Part shown: piece after piece, positions 42,249 to 51,489 of the stretch
Numbering within the stretch: position 1 is the first letter of the stretch
How the letters are laid out: the number at the start of each line of letters is the position of its first letter
Made by a program: the position numbers and the translations under genes
DNA from: Streptomyces sp. NBC_01476
GTDB lineage: Bacteria > Actinomycetota > Actinomycetes > Streptomycetales > Streptomycetaceae
Reading direction: 5' to 3'
NCBI RefSeq assembly: GCF_036227265.1
Contig: NZ_CP109446.1
Span: 7,829,001-7,893,000, forward strand
DNA length: 64,000 bases
The notes under the pieces: model-generated
Databases searched by the model: none
What the model saw: only the letters and a program-made list of their open reading frames with translations
What the model was told of the DNA's origin: nothing

Positions 42249-43664
42249 ATGCGCATGTGGTCGCTCAGCGGCACGTCGAGAAGCCGGGGTCTGGCGGTGG
42301 GCACGGCGGCGGCACTCGGGATCGGGTTGCTGGCCGGCTGCTCCACGCAGGGCTCGACACCGCGTACGGGGAACACGATCACGGTCTGGAGCGAGGAGAA
42401 CCTCCCGCCCCGGATGGCCGTGACCCAGAAACTGATCAACACCTTCGAGAAGCAGACCGGCCTCAAGGTCCACCTGGTGGGGGTCGACGAGAGCCAGCTC
42501 CCGCAGCTCGTCGAGTCGGCCGCCGCCGCGGGCAAACTGCCTGACGTGATGGGCGGCATCCCGCTCGCCCCGGTCTGGCAGATGTACAGCAACGGCCTGA
42601 TCAACACCGACGCCACCGCGAAGGTGCTCGACAGCCTGGGCCGCTCCACCTTCAGCCCCAACGCGCTCAACCTGACCAGCGACGGGAGCAAGGCACTGTC
42701 CGTGCCCAGCGACTCCTGGCAGCAGATCCTGGTCTACCGCAAGGACCTCTTCGCCAAGGCCCACCTGCCGGTCCCCGACACCTACGCCAACATCCTCAAG
42801 GCGGCCCAGACCCTCGACAAGGGCTCCATGTCCGGGATCTCGGTGGCCGACGACCCCACCGACGTCTTCACCCAGCAGAGCTTCGAGGACTTCGCGGTCG
42901 CCAACAACTGCGGGCTGGTCGACAGCGCCGGCAAGGTCACCCTGGACAGCCCGCAGTGCCGGCGCACCTTCGCGGCCTACCGGCAGCTCGCGGCCACCGG
43001 GCCGGCCGGCACCCAGACCGTCGACACCACCCGGGCGACGTACCAGGCCGGCCAGTCCGCGATGGTCGTGTGGTCGACCTACCTGCTCAACTCACTGGCC
43101 GGCCTGCGCAACGACGTCCTGCCGAACTGCCCGCAGTGCAAGGCCGACACATCCTTCCTGACGAAGAACTCGGGCATCGTCACCGCCATCAAGGGGCCGG
43201 ACGGCACCGAACCCGCGCAGTTCGGCGAGATCTCCTCGTGGACCATCACCAAGTACGCCAACGCCCCGGCCGCCGAGAAGTTCGTGCAGTTCATGATGGG
43301 CGCCGGCTACGAGGGCTGGCTCGGCATGGAACCCGAAGGAAAGATCCCGGTCCGTTCCGGCACCACCGCCGATCCCCAGAAGTACGTCACCGACTGGCGT
43401 GGCATGAAGATCGGCGTCGACACCGTCGAGCCGATGAACAAGCTCTTCCCCGCCGCTCTCCTGGACCAGTTGCTGGCCGGGGTCGGCCGGATGCAGCGCT
43501 GGGGCATCACCCAGGGCCAGGGCGCCCTGGTCGGCGCCACCGAAGGCACCCTGCCGGTGCCCAAGGCCATCGGGTCGATGGCCGGCGGCGACAACCTGTC
43601 CCCCTCGGACGCCGCCCGTCAGGCCAAAGACGCCGTCGGGGCCCTGAAGAAGACGCTCCTTTGA
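42249..43664 (+). CDS. Sugar ABC transporter substrate-binding lipoprotein
   Basis: A 471-residue SBP_bac_1 family lipoprotein: lipobox LLAGC with Cys31, then NTITVWSEENLPPRMAVTQKLINTFEKQTGLKV, the typical opening of oligosaccharide-binding proteins. It captures a glycan fragment outside the cell for the two following permeases. No ATPase gene accompanies the set, so it probably uses a shared MsiK-type ATPase encoded elsewhere, as is common in Streptomyces. GAGGAC precedes the ATG; a second ATG lies two codons later. Confidence 0.92.
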   Translation: MRMWSLSGTSRSRGLAVGTAAALGIGLLAGCSTQGSTPRTGNTITVWSEENLPPRMAVTQKLINTFEKQTGLKVHLVGVDESQLPQLVESAAAAGKLPDVMGGIPLAPVWQMYSNGLINTDATAKVLDSLGRSTFSPNALNLTSDGSKALSVPSDSWQQILVYRKDLFAKAHLPVPDTYANILKAAQTLDKGSMSGISVADDPTDVFTQQSFEDFAVANNCGLVDSAGKVTLDSPQCRRTFAAYRQLAATGPAGTQTVDTTRATYQAGQSAMVVWSTYLLNSLAGLRNDVLPNCPQCKADTSFLTKNSGIVTAIKGPDGTEPAQFGEISSWTITKYANAPAAEKFVQFMMGAGYEGWLGMEPEGKIPVRSGTTADPQKYVTDWRGMKIGVDTVEPMNKLFPAALLDQLLAGVGRMQRWGITQGQGALVGATEGTLPVPKAIGSMAGGDNLSPSDAARQAKDAVGALKKTLL

Positions 43665-44689
43665 TGTCCACCGCCGCCGCCTTGAGCCGCACCGAGCCGC
43701 CCGATGAGGAAACACCGATGAGCACACCCACCGCCGGGAAACGCCGCCGGCTCTCGCCCATGGAACGCCGGCAGAACAGAGCCGGTCTGGCCTTCGTCAC
43801 GCCGACTCTGCTCGTGGTCCTGGTGATCGTCATCCTGCCGATCGCCTGGACCGTGCTGCTCGCCTTCCAGCAGGCCAAACTGATCGACCTGCAGGGCATG
43901 GGCCTGTTCGGCCACTGGACCTGGCGCAACTTCGACCAGGTCTTCACCGCCCCGGGCTTCTGGAGCTCGCTGTGGACGACCCTCGTCTACACGATCGGAG
44001 GCACCGTCGGGTCGATCGTGCTCGGCCTGATCGCCGCACTCGCCCTGCGCCGTCCGTTCCGGGGCCGCGGCCTGGTCCGCAGCACCATGCTGCTTCCCTA
44101 CGTGGCCCCGGTCGTCGCGGTCACCTTCGTCTGGGAGACCGCGCTCAGCCCGCAGACCGGCATCATCAACAACTGGGGCGCGCACGTCCTGGGCTGGCAC
44201 AAGCCCATCGCGTTCCTGTCCACCAGTTCGTACCCGGTGGACCTGCTGGGCGTCCACGTCCATCTGCCGCTCGCCCTGATGACCGTGGTGGCCTTCGAGA
44301 TCTGGCGCTACTTCCCGTTCGCCTTCCTGTTCCTGCTGGCACGGCTGCAGGCCGTACCGGCCGGGATCGAGGAGGCGGCCACCGTGGACGGCGCCACTCT
44401 CACCCAGCGCTTCCGCCACATCCTGCTGCCGCAGCTCATGCCGGTGATCGCCCTGCTCTCGGTGCTGCGTTTCATCATGACGTTCAACAAGTTCGACGAC
44501 ATCTACCTGCTCACCGGCGGGAACTCCGGCACCGAAGTGGTCTCGGTGCGGGTCTACAACTTCCTGACCGCCAGCTACGACGTCGGCGCCGCGGCCGCCC
44601 AGGCCCTGGTCCTGGCCGCCATCCTCGTCGTGCTGCTGGGCATCTACTTCGCATTCTTCGCCAAGCGTGTCCAGGAGGAAGAGGCATGA
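43664..44689 (+). CDS. Sugar ABC transporter permease (MalF type)
   Basis: A 341-residue permease with six main helices and the EAA coupling loop IEEAATVDGATLTQRFRHILLPQL near residues 235-258. Its ATG overlaps the stop of the binding-protein gene (TGATG). An internal ATG at 43718 has a better ribosome site (GAGGAA, 6 bases), and may be the true start (323 residues). With the next gene it forms the import channel. Confidence 0.92.
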   Translation: MSTAAALSRTEPPDEETPMSTPTAGKRRRLSPMERRQNRAGLAFVTPTLLVVLVIVILPIAWTVLLAFQQAKLIDLQGMGLFGHWTWRNFDQVFTAPGFWSSLWTTLVYTIGGTVGSIVLGLIAALALRRPFRGRGLVRSTMLLPYVAPVVAVTFVWETALSPQTGIINNWGAHVLGWHKPIAFLSTSSYPVDLLGVHVHLPLALMTVVAFEIWRYFPFAFLFLLARLQAVPAGIEEAATVDGATLTQRFRHILLPQLMPVIALLSVLRFIMTFNKFDDIYLLTGGNSGTEVVSVRVYNFLTASYDVGAAAAQALVLAAILVVLLGIYFAFFAKRVQEEEA

Positions 44690-45552
44690 GCCGGGCACAG
44701 TTCGAGGACCGCCTCTTCGGCGGCCTGCGGTACGTGGTCATCGCCGCGCTGCTGATAGCCACCGTGTTCCCCTTCTACTACATGGTGATGCTCTCCTTCC
44801 GGCCCACCGGTCAACTGCTCCTGCACCCGGGGTCGTTGTGGATCGACGCGCACGACCTGACACTGAGCACCTACAAGACCATCCTGGAGCCGACCTCCAA
44901 GGGCGGCCAGGGCCTGCTGGGGATGCTGCGCAACTCCGCACTGGTCTCGCTCGGCACCGTGGTGCTGACCCTGGCCGCGGCCATACCGGGCTCATGGGCG
45001 ATCAGCCGGCTGAAGTTCATCGGCAGCCGCCAGATCAGCGCCATGTTCCTGGCCGTCTATCTCTTCCCCGCGACGCTGCTCGCGGTGCCGCTGTTCGTGA
45101 TGTTCGCCCGGATCGGACTCCAGGGCAGCCTGGTGGGCCTGGCGGTGGTCTACATCGCGCAGACCGTGCCGGTGTCGATCTATATGCTGAAGAACTACTT
45201 CACCACCGTCCCGGTGAGCATCGAGGAGGCCGCCGCACTCGACGGCTGCTCGCGGTGGCAGATCCTGCGCCGCGTCGTCCTGCCGCTGGCCGCTCCGTCC
45301 TTGATGGCGACCGGTCTGTATGTCTTCATGATCGCCTGGAACGAGTTCCTCTTCGCCCTGCTGTTCCTGGCCGCGACCCCGTCCAAGTGGACCGTCTCGC
45401 TGGGACTTTCGCAGATGAACAACGCCATCGAAGTGCCGACCACGGTCCTCATGGCGGGCTCGGTGGTCCTCACCATCCCCGTGATAATCCTGTTCTACGT
45501 CGCGGAACGGTTCCTCACCGAGGGTCTGACCACCGGCGCGGACAAGAGCTGA
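44686..45552 (+). CDS. Sugar ABC transporter permease (MalG type)
   Basis: A 288-residue permease with six helices and the EAA loop IEEAAALDGCSRWQILRRVVLPLAAPS near residues 181-207. The ATG overlaps the preceding stop, and AGGAGGAAGAG lies just upstream. The substrate is inferred only from context: imported glycan fragments processed by the divergent operon. Confidence 0.93.
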   Translation: MSRAQFEDRLFGGLRYVVIAALLIATVFPFYYMVMLSFRPTGQLLLHPGSLWIDAHDLTLSTYKTILEPTSKGGQGLLGMLRNSALVSLGTVVLTLAAAIPGSWAISRLKFIGSRQISAMFLAVYLFPATLLAVPLFVMFARIGLQGSLVGLAVVYIAQTVPVSIYMLKNYFTTVPVSIEEAAALDGCSRWQILRRVVLPLAAPSLMATGLYVFMIAWNEFLFALLFLAATPSKWTVSLGLSQMNNAIEVPTTVLMAGSVVLTIPVIILFYVAERFLTEGLTTGADKS

Positions 45553-45574
45553 ACACATGAGGAGGCCGCACGCG

Positions 45575-46783
45575 ATGGCATCGCCCCGGAGCACCGCCGG
45601 ACATCTGCTGGACCTGATCCGTACCGGACAGGCCGGCACACGGGGCGAACTGCAGCGTCTCACCGGGCTGTCCCGCTCCACCGTCGGCCACCGCCTGGAC
45701 CAGCTCTTCGCGGCCGGCTGGCTCGCCGAGGCACCCGGCCGGCTGTCCACCGGCGGACGGCCGTCCGTCCGGCTGACGTTCGACCCTGGCCACGCCGTGG
45801 TGCTGGCCGCCGACCTGGACACCACCCACGGCCATGCCGCCGTCCTCGACCTCGCCGGCACGGTGCTGGCCGAACACCGGGGCGTGCTGCGGGTGTCCGA
45901 CGGCCCGGAGGAGGTGCTGGACCGGCTGGCCGGCTGGTTCGCCGACCTGCTCGCGCGCACCGGCCGCGCCGCACACGCGGTGTGCGGGGTCGGACTGTCG
46001 GTACCGGGCCCGGTCGAGTTCGACTCCGGCCTGGTCATCCGGCCGCCGATCATGCCCGGCTGGGACGGTTACCCGATCCGGGAGCGGCTGCGGCGGACGC
46101 TGGCCGAGCAGGCCGGAACCAGCCCCGAGCTGCCGGTGCTGACCGACAACGACGCCAACCTGATGGCGCTCGGCGAGCAGCGCGCGGGCTGGCCGGAGTG
46201 CTCGACCTTCGTCCTGGTGAAGGTCTCGACCGGCATCGGCGCCGGCGTCGTGATCGACGGTGAGGTCTTCCGCGGCGTGGACGGCGGCGCGGGCGACCTC
46301 GGCCACATCCGGCTGCACGACCGCCCCGACGCCCGCTGCATGTGCGGCTCCTACGGCTGCCTGGCCGCGGTGGCCAGCGGACGGGCGGTCGCCGGGCAGC
46401 TCGCGGCGCTCGGGGTCGCCGCCGAGTCGGGCACCGATGTGCGCGCCCACCTGGACGACGGCCAGCCCGACGCGGTCCGGCTCACCCGCGAGGCCGGCCA
46501 GCGCTGCGGGGAGGTCCTGGCCACCGCCGTCACCCTGCTCAACCCCGGCGTGCTGATGATCGCCGGCGACCTCGCGGAGACCCACTTCCTCACCGGCATC
46601 CGTGAACTGCTCTACCAGCGGGCCCTGCCGCGCTCCACCCGCAGCCTGCAGGTGGTCACCGCCCGGCTCGGCGACCGGGCCGCACTCACCGGCGCCACCG
46701 CCATGGTCGTCGAGCACCTCTACGCGCCGGAGCAGGCCGACGCGCGGCTCGGCGCATCGGCGGGGGAACTCACCCCGTCCTGA
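45575..46783 (+). CDS. ROK family transcriptional regulator
   Basis: A 402-residue repressor-type ROK protein. The N-terminal winged helix (GTRGELQRLTGLSRSTVGHRLDQLFAAGWL, residues 17-46) is followed by the sugar-binding ROK fold with LTDNDANLMALGE and the zinc motif Cys255-x-Cys257-x4-Cys262 (CMCGSYGC). It most likely controls this sugar locus from the shared divergent promoter. ATG at 45575 is preferred over 45557 because AGGAGG lies between them, 9 bases upstream. It is separated from the permease stop by 22 bases. Confidence 0.92.
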   Translation: MASPRSTAGHLLDLIRTGQAGTRGELQRLTGLSRSTVGHRLDQLFAAGWLAEAPGRLSTGGRPSVRLTFDPGHAVVLAADLDTTHGHAAVLDLAGTVLAEHRGVLRVSDGPEEVLDRLAGWFADLLARTGRAAHAVCGVGLSVPGPVEFDSGLVIRPPIMPGWDGYPIRERLRRTLAEQAGTSPELPVLTDNDANLMALGEQRAGWPECSTFVLVKVSTGIGAGVVIDGEVFRGVDGGAGDLGHIRLHDRPDARCMCGSYGCLAAVASGRAVAGQLAALGVAAESGTDVRAHLDDGQPDAVRLTREAGQRCGEVLATAVTLLNPGVLMIAGDLAETHFLTGIRELLYQRALPRSTRSLQVVTARLGDRAALTGATAMVVEHLYAPEQADARLGASAGELTPS

Positions 46784-46819
46784 TCAGGGCCGCCCGGCCC
46801 ACCCGACAGGAGTACCACC

Positions 46820-47743
46820 GTGTCATCCGCGTCATCGGCGTCATCCGCTCTTCCCGCCCCCGCGGGTTCCCCCCGTCCCGCCCCGGTCCGCGTCGGTCTG
46901 ATCGGCGCCGGGCCCTGGGCCCGGGACATGCACGCCCCCATGCTGGCCGCCGGACCCGAGACCACCCTGACAGCGGTCTGGGCCCGGCGGCCGGACGCCG
47001 CCGCGGCGCTCGCCCACGAGCACGGTGCCGCCGTGGCCGCCTCCCCGGAGGAGCTCTTCGACGCCTGCGAGGCGGTGGCCTTCGCCGTACCGCCCGCCGT
47101 CCAGGCACCTCTTGCCGTACGCGCCGCCCGGGCCGGAAAGGCCCTGCTGCTGGACAAGCCGCTGGGCGCCGATCTGGCCGCGGCCCGCGAGGTGGCCGCG
47201 GCCGTCGCTGAGGCCGGTGTCGTGTCGCAACTGGTGCTGACGAAGCGCTACCACCCGGCGACCCGGGACTTCCTGGCCGCCGCCCGCGGCACCGAGGTGA
47301 CCGGCGCCCGGTCCTGCTACCTCCACGGCGCCTTCCTCGGCGGGGAGATGGCGACCGGCTGGCGGCTGACCGAGGGCGCGTTGCTCGACCTCGGCCCCCA
47401 CCTGCTGGACCTGCTCGACACCGCGGTCGGCCCGATCACCGCCCTGCGCGCCACCGGTGACCCCCGCCGCTGGGTCGAGCTGACCTGCGAGCACGAGAAC
47501 GGCGCGGTGAGCCAGGCGTCGCTGTCCGGCGCGGTCCGGCTGCCCAGGGCCCGTACCCGTATCGAACTCTTCGGCCCCGCCGGAGAACTGACCTGGGACA
47601 GCGCCGGCGCGAGCCACCGGGAGAGCTGGCCACTGCTGCGGGCGGAGTTCGCCGCGGCGGTGCGCACCGGCGTCGGCGGCCCGCTGGACGCCGCGCGCGG
47701 GCTCCGTCTCCAGGAACTCATCGCGATGGGATCAGGTGATTAG
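46820..47743 (+). CDS. Gfo/Idh/MocA family oxidoreductase
   Basis: A 307-residue NAD(P)-dependent oxidoreductase. Cofactor loop VRVGLIGAGPWARDMHAPML near residues 18-37, then DKPLGADLAAAREV with the conserved Lys-Pro, and LGPHLLDLLDTAVG in the substrate domain. Members oxidise or epimerise sugars and inositols. It is the last plus-strand gene of the locus and is probably cotranscribed with the ROK regulator (36-base gap). GTG start after GACAGGAG. A strong terminator follows. Confidence 0.88.
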   Translation: MSSASSASSALPAPAGSPRPAPVRVGLIGAGPWARDMHAPMLAAGPETTLTAVWARRPDAAAALAHEHGAAVAASPEELFDACEAVAFAVPPAVQAPLAVRAARAGKALLLDKPLGADLAAAREVAAAVAEAGVVSQLVLTKRYHPATRDFLAAARGTEVTGARSCYLHGAFLGGEMATGWRLTEGALLDLGPHLLDLLDTAVGPITALRATGDPRRWVELTCEHENGAVSQASLSGAVRLPRARTRIELFGPAGELTWDSAGASHRESWPLLRAEFAAAVRTGVGGPLDAARGLRLQELIAMGSGD

Positions 47744-47777
47744 CCTCGCGTTATGTCCACCGGTCCCACCCAACTGG

Positions 47778-47823
47778 CTCCGGGCTTCCTTCCCCGCTCG
47801 TGGGCGGGGAAGGAAGCCCGGAG
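47778..47823. terminator. Strong bidirectional terminator with a 20-bp perfect stem
   Basis: Positions 47778-47797 are the exact reverse complement of 47804-47823, with a 6-base loop. It lies between the convergent Gfo/Idh/MocA and GH92 genes. Confidence 0.9.
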
Positions 47824-47855
47824 GTGTCACCGGTCTCAGCGGCCGGCAGCCGGCC

Positions 47856-50800
47856 TCATCCGCCGATGCCGATCGCGAAGAGGTGGACCGTCCCGGTCGC
47901 GCCGGTGACCGGCAAGGTCACCGAGGCCACGGTCCTGGTGGGATCCAGCGGCACCTTGACGGCGAAGACATACGCCTTCACGTTGTCCGTCCCGCCACTG
48001 GAGGTGTTGCGGTAACCGGTGGTGACCGCCGTGGTGTTGCCCGCCACCGGCTTGCTGGAACCGCCGTTGAGCGTCCAGTCCGAGAAGGTGACCGTCGCCT
48101 TGGCGGTGGTGCCGTCGGTGTACGTGGCGGTGACCGCCCCCGGCACGCCGCTGCCGTCGGTCGGCGCGTTGGTCGCCGAGCCGAGCAGCCCGAGGAAGGC
48201 ACCTGAGGTGCCCGCGGGCTGCGGGATCGTCTGGCCCGCCACCTCCAGGTTGTCGGGCCGTCCCGCGGCGATGGTGGGCCAGGTGTAGTCGATGCCGTCC
48301 GCGCTGACCTTCGCGCCGCTGGTGATCCCCGCGGCGGTCATCGCGTTCTGCGAGTACGCCCAGCCGCCGTCGTCGAACCCGCCGCCGAAGTGGGTCCCGT
48401 CGGGGTAGATCCCCTCGTTCGACTCGTACGGCCACAGCTCGCCGGGCTGCGCGACGGCCACCCGGAGGGTCGCTCCGGTCAGCGCGGCGCCGCTGTCGTG
48501 GTCGGTGAGGGCGAAGGTCACCGCGTAGGAGCCCTCGGTGTCGCCCGCCGTGACGGGCACCGTGGCCTGCGCGCTGCCCGACGGCGGCACGGTCAGGGAA
48601 CCCGAGGAGGTGCCGAGTGTCACTCCGGTGGGCGCGGTGGCGGTCCAGTCCACGGTGACGGCCTTGGCACCCAGGTTGGTCACCCGCAAGGTGGCGTCAC
48701 CGGAGGCGCCCGGCGCGACGATCAGTCCGTCGCTGGTCGGGCCGGTCGCCGCGAGCACCCGCCCGCCGCCGGTGGAGTCCGACGGGGGAGCCGCGTCGGG
48801 GGAGGTGGCCCACGACGTGTTCGGCACGGTGTTGAGGCTGTAGTCGAGGGTGCCGGCCTTCTCGAACTGCGCGAAGGTCAGCCAGGAGGTCTTCCACGCC
48901 TTGCCCTTGACGTCCAGGGCCTGCACGTAGGGGGCGTCGACGGCGGCACCGGGGGCGTTGATCGCGACCTGCTTGCCGTTGCCGAGGGTGACCTTCGCCA
49001 GCGGGAACACCGGGCTGCCCAGCACCAGCGTGTCGGTGCCGGGGGTCTCCGGGTACATCCCCAGCGCCGACCAGACGTACCAGGAACTCATCGCCCCCAG
49101 GTCGTCGTTGCCGAACGAGCCGACCGGCGCGTTGAAGTACAGCTTCTGCTGCGCCTGGCGGACGGCGGCCTGGGTCTTCCACGGCTGCCCGAGGTAGTCG
49201 TACTCCCAGGGGATCTCCAGACTGGGCTCGTTGCTCAGGTTGGCGTTGGTGTCCGACGGATCGGTGATGTTGCTCAGCAGGCTGTCCAGGTACGACGCGT
49301 AGGCCGCCGGGCCGCCGCGGGCGGTGATCAGCTCCTGGAGGTTGAACGGGACCATCGGCGTGTACTGGGCGGACGTGCCCTCCACGAAGCCGTTGGAGGT
49401 GCCCGGGGTGAAGCCGCCGGCGAACTGCCCGTCGGAGTTCTTGCCCTGGATGTATCCGGTCTGCGGGTTGAAGACGTTCATCCAGTCCTGGGCGCGGGTG
49501 GCGAACGTGGTGTAGTCCGCGGTCTTGCCGAGCGACTTGGCGAAGGACGCCACCGCGTAGTCGGCGCTGTCGTACTCCAGCTGGGTCGAGACCGGGCCGT
49601 AGAAGTTGCAGCAGCCGTACGTCCCGTCCAGCGGGAGGTAACCCTTGGCGTCGCGCACGGCCTCGCCGGGGCGGTCCTGGTTGGGCACCGTCGCCTCGTG
49701 CTCGACCGCCTCCAGGGCGTGCGCCGCGTCGAAGTTCCGGACACCGAAGGCGTAGGCGTCAGCGATGATCGCGGCGGCCGGGTCGCCGACCATGACGTAG
49801 CTCTCGCCGTTGTTGGAAGCCCACTTGGGCAGCAGGCCGGTCTGGTCGTAGCCGTTGAGCATCGAGGTGACGATGTCACCGGTCTGCTGGGGCGCGACCA
49901 TGGCGATCAGCTGGGTCTGGGAGCGGTAGGTGTCCCAGGCCGAGTAGTTGGCGTACTGCGCCTTCTGGCCCTTGGTGAGCTTGTGGACCTGGTTGTCCAT
50001 GCCCATGTACTGGCCGTTGTCGTCGGAGAAGACGTTGGGGTGCAGCAGCGAGTGGTAGAGCGCGGTGTAGAACTGCACCTGCTGGTCCTGGCTGCCGCCG
50101 CCGATCTGCACCTTGCCCAGGATGTCGTTCCAGGCGGTGTGGTTGGCCTTCTCCATGGCGTCGAAGTTGAAGCCCTTGACCTCGGTCGACAGGTTCGCGG
50201 CAGCGTTGTCGTCGCTGGTGTAGGAGATGCCGACGGCTGCCGTCACCGCGGCGTTCGCGGAGGTGTCGAAGGTCAGGTACATCCCGTTGGCGCCGGTGAC
50301 CGGCGGACTGCTCGCCGCGGGGGTGTTGGTGGCGGCCTTGCCCGCGGCGGTGCCGCTCGGGTGGACCTTCGGCGACGGCGCGGCCGGCACGGTGAAGTGC
50401 GGCTCGTGCAGCGCGGTGCCGGGGTGGGTGGCCAGCTTCTGCTGCGGCCGGCCGAGGCTGAGCGCGGTCGCGTCCGGGTTGATGGTGCTGCCGACCCAGG
50501 TGCCGCTGCCGGTGAACGGCCGGCTGAACTTGATGTCGAAGTGCAGCGTGTAGCGGTTGCCCGCGCCGCAGAAGTGCCCGCTGTCGACCGAGCCGCTCAC
50601 CTCGCGGTCGCTGACCACCCGCACCCGGGTGCCGTCCACCTGGGTGGCGCCGCCGCTCAGCTTGAGCAGCAGGCTGGACTGCGCGCCGGCCGGGAAGGTG
50701 AACCGGCCCAGGCCCGCCCGGGTGGTGTCGGTGAGTTCGGTGGTGATGCCCTTGGCGTCCTTGACGCCGTAGTACCCGACTCCGGTCTGCTCGTTGTCGT

Positions 50801-51221
50801 GGCTGAACTGCGACGACAGGTCGGAGAGGTTCCCGGTGAGCGCGCCGGTGACCGGCAGGATCGGTACGTCACCTGCGACGTCGCAGCCGGGACCGGAGAC
50901 ATGGGTCAGGCTGTAGCCGGAGATCTTGGTGCTGTTGTACTCGTAGCCGCCGCCCTGGGTCCGGCTGGGAGTCGTGTCAGGACCCCACTGCATCATGCCG
51001 AAGGGCATGTCGGGCCCGGGAAAGGTGTTGACGGCGCCTGAGGTGCCGATGAGCGGGTTGACCAGGGCCGCGGGGTCCGCCACGGGTTTCGGGCCGGACG
51101 CCGCGTTCGCACCGGCGAGGGACTGGAGTGGCAGGACGACCATGCCCAGCACCGACACCACGGCCAGGCGTCGGCGGAATCTGCTGCTGATACGGGGCGC
51201 TCGCAGGCGCCGTGGTCCAAC
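47856..51221 (-). CDS. Secreted GH92 alpha-mannosidase with NEW3 and terminal sandwich domain
   Basis: A 1121-residue exoenzyme. Signal peptide about residues 1-42; GH92 core about 48-770 with VNPLIGTSG, HVSGPGCDVAGDVPILP and FGNDDLGAMSSWYVWSALGMYPETPG, the family's catalytic surroundings. GH92 enzymes are calcium-dependent exo-alpha-mannosidases that trim yeast mannan or N-glycans. It then carries a NEW3-like domain (SDGLIVAPGASGDATLRVTNLG) and a C-terminal beta-sandwich (WPYESNEGIYPDGTHFGGG). GGAGG precedes the ATG. A palindromic operator lies about 95 bases upstream. Confidence 0.92.
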   Translation of the reverse strand, partial: VGPRRLRAPRISSRFRRRLAVVSVLGMVVLPLQSLAGANAASGPKPVADPAALVNPLIGTSGAVNTFPGPDMPFGMMQWGPDTTPSRTQGGGYEYNSTKISGYSLTHVSGPGCDVAGDVPILPVTGALTGNLSDLSSQFSHDNEQTGVGYYGVKDAKGITTELTDTTRAGLGRFTFPAGAQSSLLLKLSGGATQVDGTRVRVVSDREVSGSVDSGHFCGAGNRYTLHFDIKFSRPFTGSGTWVGSTINPDATALSLGRPQQKLATHPGTALHEPHFTVPAAPSPKVHPSGTAAGKAATNTPAASSPPVTGANGMYLTFDTSANAAVTAAVGISYTSDDNAAANLSTEVKGFNFDAMEKANHTAWNDILGKVQIGGGSQDQQVQFYTALYHSLLHPNVFSDDNGQYMGMDNQVHKLTKGQKAQYANYSAWDTYRSQTQLIAMVAPQQTGDIVTSMLNGYDQTGLLPKWASNNGESYVMVGDPAAAIIADAYAFGVRNFDAAHALEAVEHEATVPNQDRPGEAVRDAKGYLPLDGTYGCCNFYGPVSTQLEYDSADYAVASFAKSLGKTADYTTFATRAQDWMNVFNPQTGYIQGKNSDGQFAGGFTPGTSNGFVEGTSAQYTPMVPFNLQELITARGGPAAYASYLDSLLSNITDPSDTNANLSNEPSLEIPWEYDYLGQPWKTQAAVRQAQQKLYFNAPVGSFGNDDLGAMSSWYVWSALGMYPETPGTDTLVLGSPVFPLAKVTLGNGKQVAINAPGAAVDAPYVQALDVKGKAWKTSWLTFAQFEKAGTLDYSLNTVPNTSWATSPDAAPPSDSTGGGRVLAATGPTSDGLIVAPGASGDATLRVTNLGAKAVTVDWTATAPTGVTLGTSSGSLTVPPSGSAQATVPVTAGDTEGSYAVTFALTDHDSGAALTGATLRVAVAQPGELWPYESNEGIYPDGTHFGGGFDDGGWAYSQNAMTAAGITSGAKVSADGIDYTWPTIAAGRPDNLEVAGQTIPQPAGTSGAFLGLLGSATNAPTDGSGVPGAVTATYTDGTTAKATVTFSDWTLNGGSSKPVAGNTTAVTTGYRNTSSGGTDNVKAYVFAVKVPLDPTRTVASVTLPVTGATGTVHLFAIGIGG

Positions 51222-51314
51222 CATCGGTTGCCTCCGCAGTTCATGCTTCGCAGAAGGTGTGCCAGGGACGGGTGGCGTCCTCGATCGGCATCGGCGCCGT
51301 GCGACGAGACAGTC

Positions 51315-51328
51315 TGACAACGTTGCCA
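51315..51328. promoter_or_regulatory. Candidate LacI-type operator of the GH92 gene
   Basis: TGACAACGTTGCCA: an 8-base perfect core CAACGTTG with near-perfect flanks (12 of 14). The form is typical of LacI-family sites and differs from the rhamnose operators. No LacI gene lies nearby, so the regulator is unknown. Confidence 0.55.
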
Positions 51329-51439
51329 ATCTGCACGATGGATGAGTAGAACGCGGACCGTGAGGGCATGTCAATGCGTCCGACCGGGACTGGTGTTCTC
51401 TTTACCGTCGGTCCGTCCAGGCTCATCTGCCCCAGCCGG

Positions 51440-51462
51440 AACCGGAGTTGGTGGCTCCGGTT
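51440..51462 (-). terminator. Hairpin after the sensor kinase gene
   Basis: AACCGGAG and CTCCGGTT form a perfect 8-bp stem around a 7-base loop, 28 bases after the kinase stop. This separates the two-component operon from the GH92 gene. Confidence 0.5.
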
Positions 51463-51489
51463 GCCCGCCGGGGCCGGTGTCCCGCCTGG

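Noticed and set aside
43664..43717. A separate leader peptide ahead of the MalF-type permease
   Set aside because: The stretch is in frame with the permease and fused to it; it is either a short N-terminal extension or untranslated, depending on which ATG is used.
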